Below are positions 33,562 to 43,013 of a DNA stretch of 62,988 nucleotides, piece by piece. Both the position numbers and the translations under genes were made by a program. The DNA is taken from contig CAMCWB010000014.1 of assembly GCA_945882315.1 (NCBI GenBank), positions 1 to 62,988 on the forward strand, read 5' to 3'. Below the pieces are notes generated by a model. The model was given only the letters and a program-made list of their open reading frames with translations, did no database searches and was not told the origin of the DNA. Each line of letters opens with the position of its first letter. Position 1 is the first letter of the stretch. The DNA is from Bauldia litoralis (GTDB lineage: Bacteria > Pseudomonadota > Alphaproteobacteria > Rhizobiales > Kaistiaceae).

Positions 33562-34727
33562 GCTTGGCGCTCCAAGATTGCGGCGCCGGCCGTGGCGCCA
33601 TAGCGGTACATGGTCATGCCGTAGCCGGTGGTGAGGCCGAGCTTCGCGTCCGGCACCTGCCGCGCGCCGGCGCGGCCCTGGAGCTGCAGCGTGATCTCGG
33701 AGACGCCGTTGAGGCAGCCGGCCGGGCCGCCGGGCTGGCCGGCCGAGAGCATGCCGCCCCAGGTGTTGACGGGGAAGCTGCGGTCGCGGATGCGGTTGGC
33801 GATGAAGCGCTTGGCGTCGTGGTCGGGCATGAAACCGAGATCGTCGAGCTGCGCCACGACCATCGCCGGATAGTCGTCATAGATGCTGGCGACGTCGATA
33901 TCGTCCGGGCCGGCGCCGGCCTGCTCCCAGAGATCCTTGGCGAAGATCGAGGCGCCGGTCTTCAGCCCGTCGGTCGCCTGGTGGTCGTGGTTGAAGCTGT
34001 AGCCGAGCGCCCTGACTCGAACCTTCGGCCGGCCCTTCGGCGTACGGTCGGGCGCCGAGAGGATCACCGCCTGTCCGCCGGCGACGACCGGCACGCAGTC
34101 GAAGCGGCAGAGCGGATCGACGACGCCCGGCGCGTTCAGGTAATCGTCCATGGTCATCGGGTCGCGATAGACGGCGTAGGGATTACCCGCCGCCCAGATT
34201 CGCTGCGCGATGGCCATGTGGCCATAGTCGCTCTTGTCGAGCCCGTAATGCTTCATCTGCCGTGCGGTGAGCAGCGCGTAGGCGGTGTTGGGGCCGCCAT
34301 AGCCGAGTGCGGCGGCATGGTCGCGGATGGCGCGGTTGAAATTGGCGGCGAGCTTGGCGTAGCCCTCGAGGCCGGTGGCGTCGCCGGCCGCGACCAGCAC
34401 GGTCTTGGCGGCGCCCATCTCGATGGCGCGCACCGCGGCGCCGAAGGCGCTGATCGAGGAGGAGCCGCCATTGGTGTCCTGGTGCAGGAAACGTAGCGAG
34501 AGGCCGAGCCGCCAGGCGACGTCGACCGCCTGGTCCGGCCCGATCGACATCGACGAAAGCGCCAGCCCGTCGATCTCGCCGAGCTTCATGCCGGCATCGT
34601 CGAGGGCGGCGACGACCGCGTCGCGGATGAAATGATGCGCCAACGCGCCGGGTTCCGGCCGCCGCGTATAGGCGGATTGCCCGACGCCGACGATCGCCGT
34701 GTTGTCATAGGTCGGCCTGATGGTCAT
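33558..34727 (-). CDS. Thiolase-family protein without the nucleophilic cysteine
   Basis: 389 residues with thiolase-like halves: AIVGVGQSAYTRRPEPGALAH-like opening, AALDDAGMKLGEIDGLAL, AIEMGAAKTVLVAAGDA, VDVASIYDDYPAMVV, NTWGGMLSAGQPGGPAG (C-terminal G-G motif) and GYGMTMYRYGATAG. At the position where active thiolases have the C-A-S-G nucleophile this protein reads HQDTNGGSSSIS, with no cysteine. It belongs with lipid-transfer/SCP2-like thiolase relatives that work with DUF35 partners, e.g. as aldolases. It overlaps the DUF35 gene by four bases. Confidence 0.85.
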   Translation of the reverse strand: MTIRPTYDNTAIVGVGQSAYTRRPEPGALAHHFIRDAVVAALDDAGMKLGEIDGLALSSMSIGPDQAVDVAWRLGLSLRFLHQDTNGGSSSISAFGAAVRAIEMGAAKTVLVAAGDATGLEGYAKLAANFNRAIRDHAAALGYGGPNTAYALLTARQMKHYGLDKSDYGHMAIAQRIWAAGNPYAVYRDPMTMDDYLNAPGVVDPLCRFDCVPVVAGGQAVILSAPDRTPKGRPKVRVRALGYSFNHDHQATDGLKTGASIFAKDLWEQAGAGPDDIDVASIYDDYPAMVVAQLDDLGFMPDHDAKRFIANRIRDRSFPVNTWGGMLSAGQPGGPAGCLNGVSEITLQLQGRAGARQVPDAKLGLTTGYGMTMYRYGATAGAAILERQA

Positions 34728-34762
34728 GAAAGTCCCCCTTCAGTCCTGGCTGGTGCGTGACT

Positions 34763-34960
34763 TCCCTCTCCCATGGGGAGAGGGCCGCCGCGCGCGGCGA
34801 CGCAGGAGCCTTAGCGCGGCGGGGTGAGGGGCTCCAGCGCAAATCAGTTGCTCCGACGCCAAGGCCTCCGAGCCAAATCGAACCGCTCCAGCCCCTCACC
34901 CTTCTCGCCTAAATTCGCTCCGCTCATTAAGGCTCGAAGCCCTCTCCCCATGGGAGAGGG
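34763..34960. repeat. Intergenic palindromic repeats, family 2 (two units, opposed)
   Basis: Unit 34763-34833 (CCCTCTCCCATGGGGAGAGG ... GGGGTGAGGGGCT) and unit 34887-34960 (AGCCCCTCACCCTTCTCGCC ... CCCATGGGAGAGGG) face each other between the thiolase and CoA-transferase genes. They could separate the two transcripts. Confidence 0.8.
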
Positions 34961-34978
34961 TAAGTCTCGCATCTCCGC

Positions 34979-36199
34979 TCAGGCAACACGGCTCTTCGCC
35001 GGCATGTCGAGCAATCTGATCGTGCCGCCCGCGGCGAGCGCGGCGATGTCGGCGGTGGAATAGCCCATCTCGCCCAGAACTTCGGCCGAGTGCTGGCCGA
35101 GCAGCGGTGGCGCGTAGCGTATGTCCGGCCCGTCATGATCCATGAGCACCGGATTGCGGAGCATCTTGAGCTTGCCGAAGACCGGATGGTCGGTCTCGAC
35201 GACCATCTTGCGGTCGACCATCTGCGGGTCTTCCAGCGCTTCCTTGAAGTTCTTGACGATCGAGGCGGGGACGCCGGCTTCGGCGAGCACCGTCTCAAGG
35301 TCGGCGGCATCCCATTTCAGCACCGCCTCCTGGAAAAGCGGGATGAGGGTGTCTTCATTGACCTTGCGCAGCGAGTAGCTGGCATAGCGGGGGTCGTCGA
35401 CATAGGCGTCGAGGCCGAGGATTTCGAGCATCTTGATGAAGAGCGGGTCGTTGGGCGAGCCAATCGCGATGTAGCGGCCGTCCCTGGTCTCGAAGAGGCC
35501 GTTCGGCGAATTGAGGCGATGGCGGTGGCCGACGCGCTGCGGGATCTCGCCGGTGACGAGGAAGCCGGAGGCTTCCCAGGTCGCGGCGGCGAGCACGGCT
35601 TCGGTGAGGCAGACATCGGCAATGCGGCCTTCGCCAAGTCGCGAGGCGCCGACCAGGCCGGCAAGCGCCGCATAGGCCGCGAACATCCCGGCGAAGAGGT
35701 CGGCGGTCTGGATCGCCGGCCGCATCGGCATCTTGTCCGGCTCGCCATAGATCGACATGACGCCCGAGGCGGCTTCGGCGATGACGTTGATGCCGCCGCG
35801 GCGGCGGTCGGGGCCGGTCTGGCCGAAACCGGAGACCGAGACATAGACGAGCTTCGGATTGAGCTTCTTCAAATCCTCGGCGCCGAGGCCGAGCTTGGCC
35901 ATGGCGCCCGGCCGGTTGTTTTCGAGCAGCACGTCGGCCTTCAGCGCCAGGTCCTTGACGATGGCGAAGCCCTTCGGGTCCTTGATGTCGATTGCCAGCG
36001 AGCGCTTGTTGCGGTTCAGCGAGGAGAAGGACACGCTCTCGCCGTCGACCAGCGGCGGGAAGGCGCGGGCCATGTCGCCCTTGATCGCCTCGACCTTGAT
36101 GACGTCGGCGCCCATGTCGGCCAGCAGCATGCCGGCGAAGGGCCCGGCCATGATGTTGCAGATTTCGAGGACGCGGACGCCCTCCAGCGGCTTCGCCAT
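34979..36199 (-). CDS. Class III (CaiB/BaiF) CoA-transferase
   Basis: 406 residues from ATG 36199. Typical text: MAKPLEGVRVLEICNIMAGP, LLADMGADVIKVE, SLNRNKRSLAIDIKDPKG, LLENNRPGAMAKLGLG, SVSGFGQTGPD. The catalytic aspartate is Asp167 in TADLFAG, equivalent to Asp169 of formyl-CoA transferase, which carries acyl anhydride intermediates. The enzyme moves CoA between carboxylic acids. It lies upstream of the thiolase/DUF35 pair on the same strand, suggesting activation of a carboxylate for degradation. Confidence 0.9.
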   Translation of the reverse strand: MAKPLEGVRVLEICNIMAGPFAGMLLADMGADVIKVEAIKGDMARAFPPLVDGESVSFSSLNRNKRSLAIDIKDPKGFAIVKDLALKADVLLENNRPGAMAKLGLGAEDLKKLNPKLVYVSVSGFGQTGPDRRRGGINVIAEAASGVMSIYGEPDKMPMRPAIQTADLFAGMFAAYAALAGLVGASRLGEGRIADVCLTEAVLAAATWEASGFLVTGEIPQRVGHRHRLNSPNGLFETRDGRYIAIGSPNDPLFIKMLEILGLDAYVDDPRYASYSLRKVNEDTLIPLFQEAVLKWDAADLETVLAEAGVPASIVKNFKEALEDPQMVDRKMVVETDHPVFGKLKMLRNPVLMDHDGPDIRYAPPLLGQHSAEVLGEMGYSTADIAALAAGGTIRLLDMPAKSRVA

Positions 36200-36570
36200 A
36201 TCGGGGTGCTTTCTCTCGTCGCTGCCGGCGGTGGGTGGCCGGCCTATTTCAGTCTGGTCGCTAGGAGATATCGCCACGGACGCCTTCCGGCAACCCGGCG
36301 CGGGATTCCTGCGAAAATTGCCGCCGCCGCGGATATGGACGCTTTTCCGATGGATCAAACGATTGACTGGTCGGACATGATCGACTAAATACAGTGTCGG
36401 GCCGCAATGGCCCAGCCTTCGATCGCTTCGTCCTCAGCAATAAGAATCTAAAAACCAAAACCAACAATAAGATATCTGTCGGTCTTTGCGATCTGAAAAA
36501 TCGGCGGTTTCCTGCGGTCTGCGTATATTGACCGATAGGGCCGCCGCTTTCGTTTTGGCGTCTCTTTCCC

Positions 36571-37452
36571 TCAATCCGCGAATTTTGTAACCGGCACGCC
36601 CGCGACCTCGACGCGCGCCATGAAGACGCTGCCGTTCCGCCGATACCTTGCGTTGATCGTGTCGGAGACATGCACGGTCAGCGAGGTGAAGAAGAGCGTC
36701 TTCATGTCGGGGCCGCCGAAGCAGGGCATGGTCGGCGCGGCCGGCACCGGAAACCTCTCGATGAGGCTGCCGTCCGGGGCGATCCGGTTCAGGCATTGGG
36801 CGCTGAAGCCGGCGCTCCAATAGGCGCCGTCGAGATCGGTGGCGCCGCCGTCGGGCGCCCCGTCGCGGAGCCGGTGGTGGTCGCGGAGGCGCCGGCGGTT
36901 GGCGATGGCGCCGGCCGCGACGTCGAAATCCCAGGCATCGATCCAGCCGCCGCGCGAATCCGAGTGATACAGGGTGCGCGTGTCGGGCGACCAGGCCAGC
37001 CCGTTCGAGACCATGAGGCCGCCGGCGATCTTCTCTTCGACGCGGCCGTCGCCGGTGATCCGGTAGAGCGAGGCGACGGGATGCCGGTTGGGCTCGCTCT
37101 CGGCAATCGTGCCCACCCAGAAAGCCCCGTCGGGGCCGACCTTGCCGTCATTCAGCTTGGCGACGCCGGGCGGAAGATCGACCGTGGCGAGGACGTCGCG
37201 GCGGCCGTTCCTGGGGTCGAAGAGGACGATCCGGCTGCCGGCCGCGACCAGCAGGCGGCCGCTCCGGGTCAGGCCGAGGCTGCCGATGAAATCGCCGAAA
37301 TGCCAGATGCGCCGGGCACGGGTCGACAGTTCGATGGCGTGGACTTCGTCGGTGGTGTTGTCCGACCAGAAGAGCCGGTTGTTGTCGCCGTCCCAGACCG
37401 GCGATTCGCCGACGCCGAAGCGCGCTTCGACCAGGCATTCCAGATCGCGCAT
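36571..37452 (-). CDS. SMP-30/gluconolactonase-family hydrolase
   Basis: 293 residues of the SMP-30/LRE beta-propeller. The metal-site glutamate is in GVGESPVWD, followed by LFWSDNTTDEVHAIEL, KLNDGKVGPDGAFWVGTI (N-D-G metal site), VSNGLAWSPD and YHSDSRGGWIDAWDFD. Family members hydrolyse sugar or other lactones with a divalent metal. The ATG at 37452 gives the canonical N-terminus; the longer upstream frame does not fit. The gap 36200-36570 contains no recognised gene. Confidence 0.88.
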   Translation of the reverse strand: MRDLECLVEARFGVGESPVWDGDNNRLFWSDNTTDEVHAIELSTRARRIWHFGDFIGSLGLTRSGRLLVAAGSRIVLFDPRNGRRDVLATVDLPPGVAKLNDGKVGPDGAFWVGTIAESEPNRHPVASLYRITGDGRVEEKIAGGLMVSNGLAWSPDTRTLYHSDSRGGWIDAWDFDVAAGAIANRRRLRDHHRLRDGAPDGGATDLDGAYWSAGFSAQCLNRIAPDGSLIERFPVPAAPTMPCFGGPDMKTLFFTSLTVHVSDTINARYRRNGSVFMARVEVAGVPVTKFAD

Positions 37453-37540
37453 TCCAAGCCTCCCGTATTCTTGAAAGGCAGACTTCCCTTTCGGCAGACT
37501 TGTCGCAAGAGGAGATCTTTGGCCGTTCCTCTCCTCGCAC

Positions 37541-37625
37541 GTCACCCCGGCGCAAGCCGGCGTCCATCGTCAGGGCGCACTTGCGGCCGGCCGGGATGGA
37601 TTCCGGCTTTCGCCGGAATGACGGA
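37541..37625. repeat. Intergenic repeat (CCGGAAT/ATTCCGG type)
   Basis: GTCACCCCGGCGCAAGCCGG and, facing it, GGATTCCGGCTTTCGCCGGA form short hairpins typical of dispersed intergenic repeats. They lie between the divergent SMP-30 and cNMP-binding genes. Confidence 0.6.
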
Positions 37626-37746
37626 GGAGAGTGCGGCGCCGCTGCCTGAAAAAGCCTCTCCGGTAGGGCGACGAAAGGCCCGGCATCTTATAATCTCCGC
37701 CGGCTGCGCCACACTGGGGCTGGGCGCGAGGCAAGAGGGGCGACCA

Positions 37747-38241
37747 ATGGACGATGCCGGCGCGATCCTGAAGAAGATACCGCTCTTCGCCGATGTGCTG
37801 GACGAGCGCCAGATCGAGCGGCTCGGCAGCAAGTGCCATTTCGCCGCCTTCCGGCGCGGCTCGATGCTGATCGCCGAGGGCGATTTCGGCACCTCGATGT
37901 TTGCCATCGTCGAAGGCAGCGTTTCCGTTCTCCTGGCGGACAAGCGCGGTACGGCGCATGACGTGGCCATTCTCAAGAGCGGAGATATCGTCGGCGAGAT
38001 GTCGCTTATGACCGGCGCGCGCCGCAACGCCAATGTCGTCGCCGAGGACGAGGTCCTGGCGCTTGAGATCACCAAAGTGGCGCTGGAAGAACTCCTCGCC
38101 AGGGCGCCCGACCTGATCGACCGCTTCGGCACCGTGCTCGCCCGCCGCCAGGCCGAACTCGACAAGGTCGCGACCGAGGTCGAGCATGCCAACAAGGACG
38201 ACCTCATCCACCAGATCCGCCGCTTCTTCGGCGGGAAGTAG
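37747..38241 (+). CDS. Stand-alone cyclic-nucleotide-binding protein
   Basis: 164 residues. A cNMP beta-barrel (about 10-125: IPLFADVLDERQIERLGSKC, MLIAEGDFGTSMFAIVEGSVSVLL) holds the phosphate-binding cassette GEMSLMTGARRNANV with the ribose-contacting Glu84 and the phosphate-contacting Arg93. A charged helix follows and no HTH or enzymatic domain is attached, so it must act through a partner. It is near a glutaminase-cNMP fusion and an adenylate cyclase. The ATG at 37747 follows AAGAGGGGCG. Confidence 0.88.
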   Translation: MDDAGAILKKIPLFADVLDERQIERLGSKCHFAAFRRGSMLIAEGDFGTSMFAIVEGSVSVLLADKRGTAHDVAILKSGDIVGEMSLMTGARRNANVVAEDEVLALEITKVALEELLARAPDLIDRFGTVLARRQAELDKVATEVEHANKDDLIHQIRRFFGGK

Positions 38242-38255
38242 CGACGCGGGCTAGT

Positions 38256-38413
38256 GGTCCTCCCCTGCGAAGCGGGGGAGGGGGACCACGCGAAGCGTGG
38301 TGGAGGGGGCGACCACGGGTTCTAAAGAAAGTGAAGCCCTGGATAAGCTCTCCGTGTCGCCGTCCCCTCCGTCGACACTTCGTGTCGCCACCTCCCCCGT
38401 AAACGGGGGAGGA
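38256..38413. repeat. Intergenic repeat, family 3 (CTCCCC...GGGGGAG)
   Basis: CCTCCCCTGCGAAGCGGGGG hairpin at the left and CTCCCCCGTAAACGGGGGAG at the right, with CCACGCGAAGCGTGG and GACACTTCGTGTC hairpins between. It is a composite intergenic mosaic between convergent genes. Confidence 0.75.
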
Positions 38414-38501
38414 CCCAACAACCGGCGTTGTGCGAGGTTTCTCAACGAGGGAGGTTCAAGCGGCCACTCTCGCCAAAAAATCCCACGTCCCTCTCCGCCC
38501 C

Positions 38502-40382
38502 CTACCCCTCCAGCGCGCGGATCTCGTCATTGGCGTGGCGCAGGCGCTCCGAGAAGTCGCGCATCATGTTGCCGAGGATGACGGTGAAGACGTGCGGGTG
38601 CTGGCGGCCGATCTCGCGCAGATGCTCGACGGAGAAGCCGTAGCAGACGACGCGTTCGTCGGCGATCACGTCGGCAGAGCGCTTGCCGCCGTCGAGCAGC
38701 GCCATCTCGCCGAAGGAGAGGCCGGGGCCGAGCGAGGCGACGCGGACGACGCGCTCCTCGTCGTCCTTGCGGATGCGCAGGCTCACCGTCGCGGTGCCGC
38801 GGGCGATGACGAAGAAGAGCCGCGCCTCGTCGCCTTCCTTGACGATGGTCTGGCCCTTCTCGAAGACCAGCGGGCGGACGGCGGTCTCGATGATCTTCAA
38901 TTCGTCCGACGTCAGGCCGTTGAAGACGCGCAACGCCCCCAGCGAGAATTTCGTCAAGTCGCGCCCGATCGAGGCGTTGGTGATGAGCTGCTTCTCGCAC
39001 CATTCGAGCGCCGTGTCGCGATGCTCGAAAAGCACCTCGGAGAGGTTGCCGAAGCGCTCCTTGAGCATCGCGTGGAGCGGCGCCAGCGGCCCCTCGGTGG
39101 TGACATGAGTGAAGAGCAGCCGGCGCTTGCGCTCGGCCAGCCAGTCGATCAGCTCCATGATCAGGCGGCGCGCCGCCTGGTCGACTTCGTGGACGCGGCG
39201 GAGGTCGAGGATGAGATATTCGGCTTCGGCGGCGAGTTCGTCGATGCGCCGCAGCAGCCGTTCGGCGGAGCCGAAGAACAGGCCGCCCTGGACCTCGATC
39301 AGGCAGATCTTGGCGCCCTGCTCGTCGAGGACCTTGCGTTCCTCGGCGGTGCGCAGCCGCTTCGAGCGGACGACGTTGCCGTAGAGCTCGCGGCGCACGA
39401 CCGTGCCGGTATAGGTGTGGTTGCGGAAGACGTGCAGCCCGAAAGTTTCCGAGATCTCGCGGCAGACGCGGACGCCGCGCACCGAATGGCCGTGGCGGTC
39501 GAGCGGCGGCGAGAAGACGCCGATGCCGACCTGGCCGGGGATGACCGCGATGATGCCGCCGCCGACGCCGCTCTTGGCCGGCATGCCGACCTCGTAGGAC
39601 CACTGGCCGGCGAAATTATACATGCCGCAGGAGTTCATGACGGTGAGCACGTCATGGACATAGTCGCGCGGCAGGGCGGTGGCGCCGGTCTTGGGGTTGA
39701 TGCCGTCATTGGCGAGCGAGGCGGCCATCAGCGCCAGGTCGCGGCAGGTGACCTTCACGGCGCATTGGCGGAAATAGATGTCGAGGATCGATTCCGGCGA
39801 GGAATGGATCATGCCCGAATTGAGCATCATGTAGGCGATGGCGCGGTTGCGGTGGCCGGTCGCCTGCTCCGAGCGGAAGACGTCCTCGTCGACACTCAGG
39901 CTGCGGCCGGCATAGCGCGACAGGACGTCGAGCATGTTGGCGATGCGCTCTTCGGTGGTCTCGCCCTTGATGATCTCGGCGGCCGCCATGGCGCCCGAAT
40001 TGACCATCGGGTTGAAGGGCCGGTTGGCGACCTCGTCGAGGACGATCGAGTTGAAGGCCTCGCCGGTCGGCTCGACGCCGACATGCTTCAGGACCGCCTC
40101 GCGGCCATACTGGTCGAGGACATGCCCGTAGATGAAGGCCTTGGAGATCGACTGGATGGTGAACTCGTGCTCGGAATCGCCGGCCGTGTAGACCTTGCCG
40201 TCGACGGTCGCGATGGCGATGCCGAAAAGCCCGGGATCGACCTTGGCGAGCTCGGGGATGTAGGTCGCGACCGAGCCGTCATTGATCTGCGCGATGCGCG
40301 CATAGAGGGCGGCGAGATACTGGTCGATCGGCCCGGTCGGCACCCCGGCCGCGTGCAGCACCTGTTCTATCTTTTTGAGCAT
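38502..40382 (-). CDS. glsA: Glutaminase fused to STAS and cyclic-nucleotide-binding domains
   Basis: 626 residues. Residues 1-310 are a serine-dependent beta-lactamase-like glutaminase (FTIQSISKAF with Ser78-x-x-Lys81; NPMVNSGAMAA; VMNSCGMYNFAGQWSYEVGM; PAKSGVGGGI) that turns glutamine into glutamate and ammonia. About 335-460 is a STAS-like domain (KICLIEVQGGLFFGSAERLL, EYLILDLRRVHEVD). About 480-620 is a cNMP domain with intact cassette FGEMALLDGGKRSADV (Glu559, Arg568). The ATG at 40382 gives MLKKIEQVLH. It is divergent from the adenylate cyclase gene, so cAMP gating by the neighbour is plausible. Confidence 0.92.
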   Translation of the reverse strand: MLKKIEQVLHAAGVPTGPIDQYLAALYARIAQINDGSVATYIPELAKVDPGLFGIAIATVDGKVYTAGDSEHEFTIQSISKAFIYGHVLDQYGREAVLKHVGVEPTGEAFNSIVLDEVANRPFNPMVNSGAMAAAEIIKGETTEERIANMLDVLSRYAGRSLSVDEDVFRSEQATGHRNRAIAYMMLNSGMIHSSPESILDIYFRQCAVKVTCRDLALMAASLANDGINPKTGATALPRDYVHDVLTVMNSCGMYNFAGQWSYEVGMPAKSGVGGGIIAVIPGQVGIGVFSPPLDRHGHSVRGVRVCREISETFGLHVFRNHTYTGTVVRRELYGNVVRSKRLRTAEERKVLDEQGAKICLIEVQGGLFFGSAERLLRRIDELAAEAEYLILDLRRVHEVDQAARRLIMELIDWLAERKRRLLFTHVTTEGPLAPLHAMLKERFGNLSEVLFEHRDTALEWCEKQLITNASIGRDLTKFSLGALRVFNGLTSDELKIIETAVRPLVFEKGQTIVKEGDEARLFFVIARGTATVSLRIRKDDEERVVRVASLGPGLSFGEMALLDGGKRSADVIADERVVCYGFSVEHLREIGRQHPHVFTVILGNMMRDFSERLRHANDEIRALEG

Positions 40383-40594
40383 CGATCCCCCGGCCCTGAT
40401 GCCGCAAACTTGGTTACGAACCAAATTGCGTGCCATGTCGGCCGGGGTTGCGCGGGACGTCGCCCGCTACCGACCTGTTGCCCAGGGAGTGGGCTTCTGC
40501 CGATAAAATAGGCGCCGGCCGGGCATTGAACGCCGGCCAAGGGGCCGCGATACTCCCATCGCCTTCTCCGTCCATTCCAGAGCCGCATCTTTCG

Positions 40595-42808
40595 ATGAGA
40601 ATCCGCGCCGGCTGGCTCTATCCGCTGCTCGTCATGGCGATCCTCGCCGGGGCGACGGCGCTGCGCATCGCCGACCCGTTCTTCATCCAGGCGCTCCGCC
40701 TCATCGCCTTCGATTCCTACCAGATCCTGTCGCCGGAAAAGTTCGATCCGGCGCTGCCGGTCCGGGTCGTCGACATCGACGAGGAATCGCTCGCCAAGAT
40801 CGGGCAATGGCCGTGGTCGCGGGCGATCCTTGCCGATCTCCTCGACAAGCTGACGGCGCAGGGCGCCGCCGTCGTCGTCTTCGACATCCTCTTCGCCGAG
40901 CCGGACCAGACCTCGCCCGAGCAGGCGCTGAGCCGCTTCGACGCCGATCATCGCGCCGCTATCTCGGCGATCACCGGGACGCAGCGGTCGAACGATTCGC
41001 TCTTCGCCGAGCGGATTGCCGCCGACAATGTCGTGCTTGCCACGGCGCTCTCCGCCCGGCCCTCGCCGATCCCGCCGACCAAGGCCGGCTATGCGGTGGC
41101 CGGCGACGACCCGCGGCCCTTCATCACCACCTTCGCCGGCGCGACGCGCAACCTGCCGATCCTCGACGAGGGCGCCCGTGGCATCGGCTCGATCAACTGG
41201 ACGCCGGACCGCGACCAGGTCATCCGGCGCGTGCCGCTGATCTTCCGGGTCGGCGACGACTACGTGCCCTCGCTGATCACCGAGTCGCTGCGGGTGGCGC
41301 AGGGCGCCAGCACCTATCTGCTGAAATCCTCCAATGCCAGCGGCGAGACCGCCTTCGGCGAGGCGACCGGCCTCAACCATATCCGGGTTGGCGCCATCGA
41401 GGTGCCGACCGATCCCGACGGCGGCATCTGGCTGCGCTTCCGGCCGACCAATTTCGGCACCTACCTGCCGGCCTGGAAGGTGCTCGCCGGCGAAAGCGAC
41501 CCGGCCGAGGTCCAGGGCCGCATCATGCTGATCGGCACCAGCGCGCCGGGCCTGATCGATCTGCGCGCCACGCCGCTCGATGCCTCGATCGCCGGCGTCG
41601 AGATCCATGCCCAGGCGATCGAGCACATCCTGTCCGGCCGCTCGATCACCCGGCCGGACTACGCCGTCGCGCTCGAAATCGCGGTCTTCATCCTTCTCGG
41701 CCTCATCACGGCGCTCATCCTGCCGCGCATCTCGGCCAGCCAGTCGGCGATCATCGGCATCCTCATGATCACCGGGCTGGTGGTCGGCGGCTGGCTCGCC
41801 TTCCGCGAGGTCGGGCTGCTGCTCGATCCGTCCTTCCCGGCGCTGGCGCTGTTCCTGCTCACCTCGGCGGCGACGCTCTACATCTATCGCCGCGTCGAGA
41901 TGCAGCGCGGCGAGGTCCGTCGCGCCTTCGCGCATTATGTCTCGCCGAGCGTCGTCGACGAGCTCATCGCCCATCCCGAGAAGCTCGAACTCGGCGGCGT
42001 CGTCCGCGAGCTGACGCTGATGTTCTGCGACGTGCGCAATTTCACGGCGATCTCGGAACGCTTCACCGCGACCGAGCTGACCCGCTTCATCAACAGCCTG
42101 CTGACGCCGCTCACCGACATCATCCTCGCCCGGAAGGGGACGATCGACAAATATATGGGCGACGCCATCATGGCCTTCTGGAACGCGCCGCTCGATGATG
42201 CGGCGCATGCCGAGCATGCCTGCCGCTCGGCGGTGGCGATGGTCATCGGCGTCGAGGAGCTGAACGTGAAATGGCGCGCCGAGGACGAGGCCGCCGGGCG
42301 CAAATTCATGCCGGTGGCGATCGGCATCGGCATCAATTCCGGCGAGGCGCTGGTCGGCAATCTCGGCTCCGACCAGCGCTTCGACTATTCCTGCCTCGGC
42401 GACGAGGTCAACGTCGCCTCGCGGCTCGAGGGCCTGTCGAAATATTACGGCATCTCGGTCGTCGTCGGCGAGGCGACGGCGCAGCGCCAAACGGCGCTTG
42501 CCGTGCTCGAGATGGACTTGATCCGGGTCAAGGGCCGCGCCAAGCCGACCCGCCTCTACACCCTCGTCGATGCACTGCGCGCCAGCGACGAGGCGACCGG
42601 CAAGCTCGTGCCGCTGCACAACGCCATGCTCGAGGCGCTGCGGATCAAGGAATTCGACCGGGCCGACGCCCTGATCGGCGAATGCCGGGCGGTCGGCATC
42701 GCCTCGCTCGAAGCCTATTACCGGACCTATGCCCAGCGTATCGAGCATTACCGCCATGAACCGCCGCCCGAGGATTGGGACGGCGCCTACACGGCGGAGA
42801 CGAAATGA
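40595..42808 (+). CDS. CHASE2-domain class III adenylate cyclase
   Basis: 737 residues. A short N-terminal membrane helix precedes a periplasmic CHASE2 sensor (about 30-345), three membrane helices (about 355-435) and a class III cyclase domain (about 470-640). All catalytic positions are present: metal aspartates in FCDVRNFT (Asp479) and YMGDAIMAFW (Asp523), adenine-specifying Lys519 and Asp603 (LGDEVNVASR), and transition-state Asn606 and Arg610. It should make cAMP in response to a periplasmic signal. The start was chosen at 40595; the longer frame upstream crosses the divergent promoter. Confidence 0.93.
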   Translation: MRIRAGWLYPLLVMAILAGATALRIADPFFIQALRLIAFDSYQILSPEKFDPALPVRVVDIDEESLAKIGQWPWSRAILADLLDKLTAQGAAVVVFDILFAEPDQTSPEQALSRFDADHRAAISAITGTQRSNDSLFAERIAADNVVLATALSARPSPIPPTKAGYAVAGDDPRPFITTFAGATRNLPILDEGARGIGSINWTPDRDQVIRRVPLIFRVGDDYVPSLITESLRVAQGASTYLLKSSNASGETAFGEATGLNHIRVGAIEVPTDPDGGIWLRFRPTNFGTYLPAWKVLAGESDPAEVQGRIMLIGTSAPGLIDLRATPLDASIAGVEIHAQAIEHILSGRSITRPDYAVALEIAVFILLGLITALILPRISASQSAIIGILMITGLVVGGWLAFREVGLLLDPSFPALALFLLTSAATLYIYRRVEMQRGEVRRAFAHYVSPSVVDELIAHPEKLELGGVVRELTLMFCDVRNFTAISERFTATELTRFINSLLTPLTDIILARKGTIDKYMGDAIMAFWNAPLDDAAHAEHACRSAVAMVIGVEELNVKWRAEDEAAGRKFMPVAIGIGINSGEALVGNLGSDQRFDYSCLGDEVNVASRLEGLSKYYGISVVVGEATAQRQTALAVLEMDLIRVKGRAKPTRLYTLVDALRASDEATGKLVPLHNAMLEALRIKEFDRADALIGECRAVGIASLEAYYRTYAQRIEHYRHEPPPEDWDGAYTAETK

Positions 42809-43013
42809 CACAGGCCGGAGCCTGTGACGCGCTTCACAGCCAAGACATAACAATGCGGCCAGTTTCGCCCGGCGAGGGGCCGCGCGCCTGAGGCAATGCC
42901 GGGGAAAATGGGGATCGGTTTTCCCGCCGGCATCGCGCAGGGTCGACAAGAAAAAGGGGCAGGGTCTGCTTCCATCGGAACGGACCCGCCCACGGGGCAA
43001 GCGGAGAGCGAGA

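Noticed and set aside
29340-38413. Recurrent CTCTCC/GGAGAGG and CTCCCC/GGGGGAG units considered as a CRISPR array
   Set aside because: The units are few, kilobases apart and palindromic, without regular spacers or cas genes. They are dispersed intergenic repeats.
38430-40511. A 693-residue plus-strand frame opposite the glutaminase fusion
   Set aside because: The minus strand has complete glutaminase, STAS and cNMP motifs; the plus frame has none.
40367-43000. An 877-residue minus-strand frame opposite the adenylate cyclase gene
   Set aside because: Shadow of a real gene; the composition is repetitive D/R/G/A and no domain is visible.
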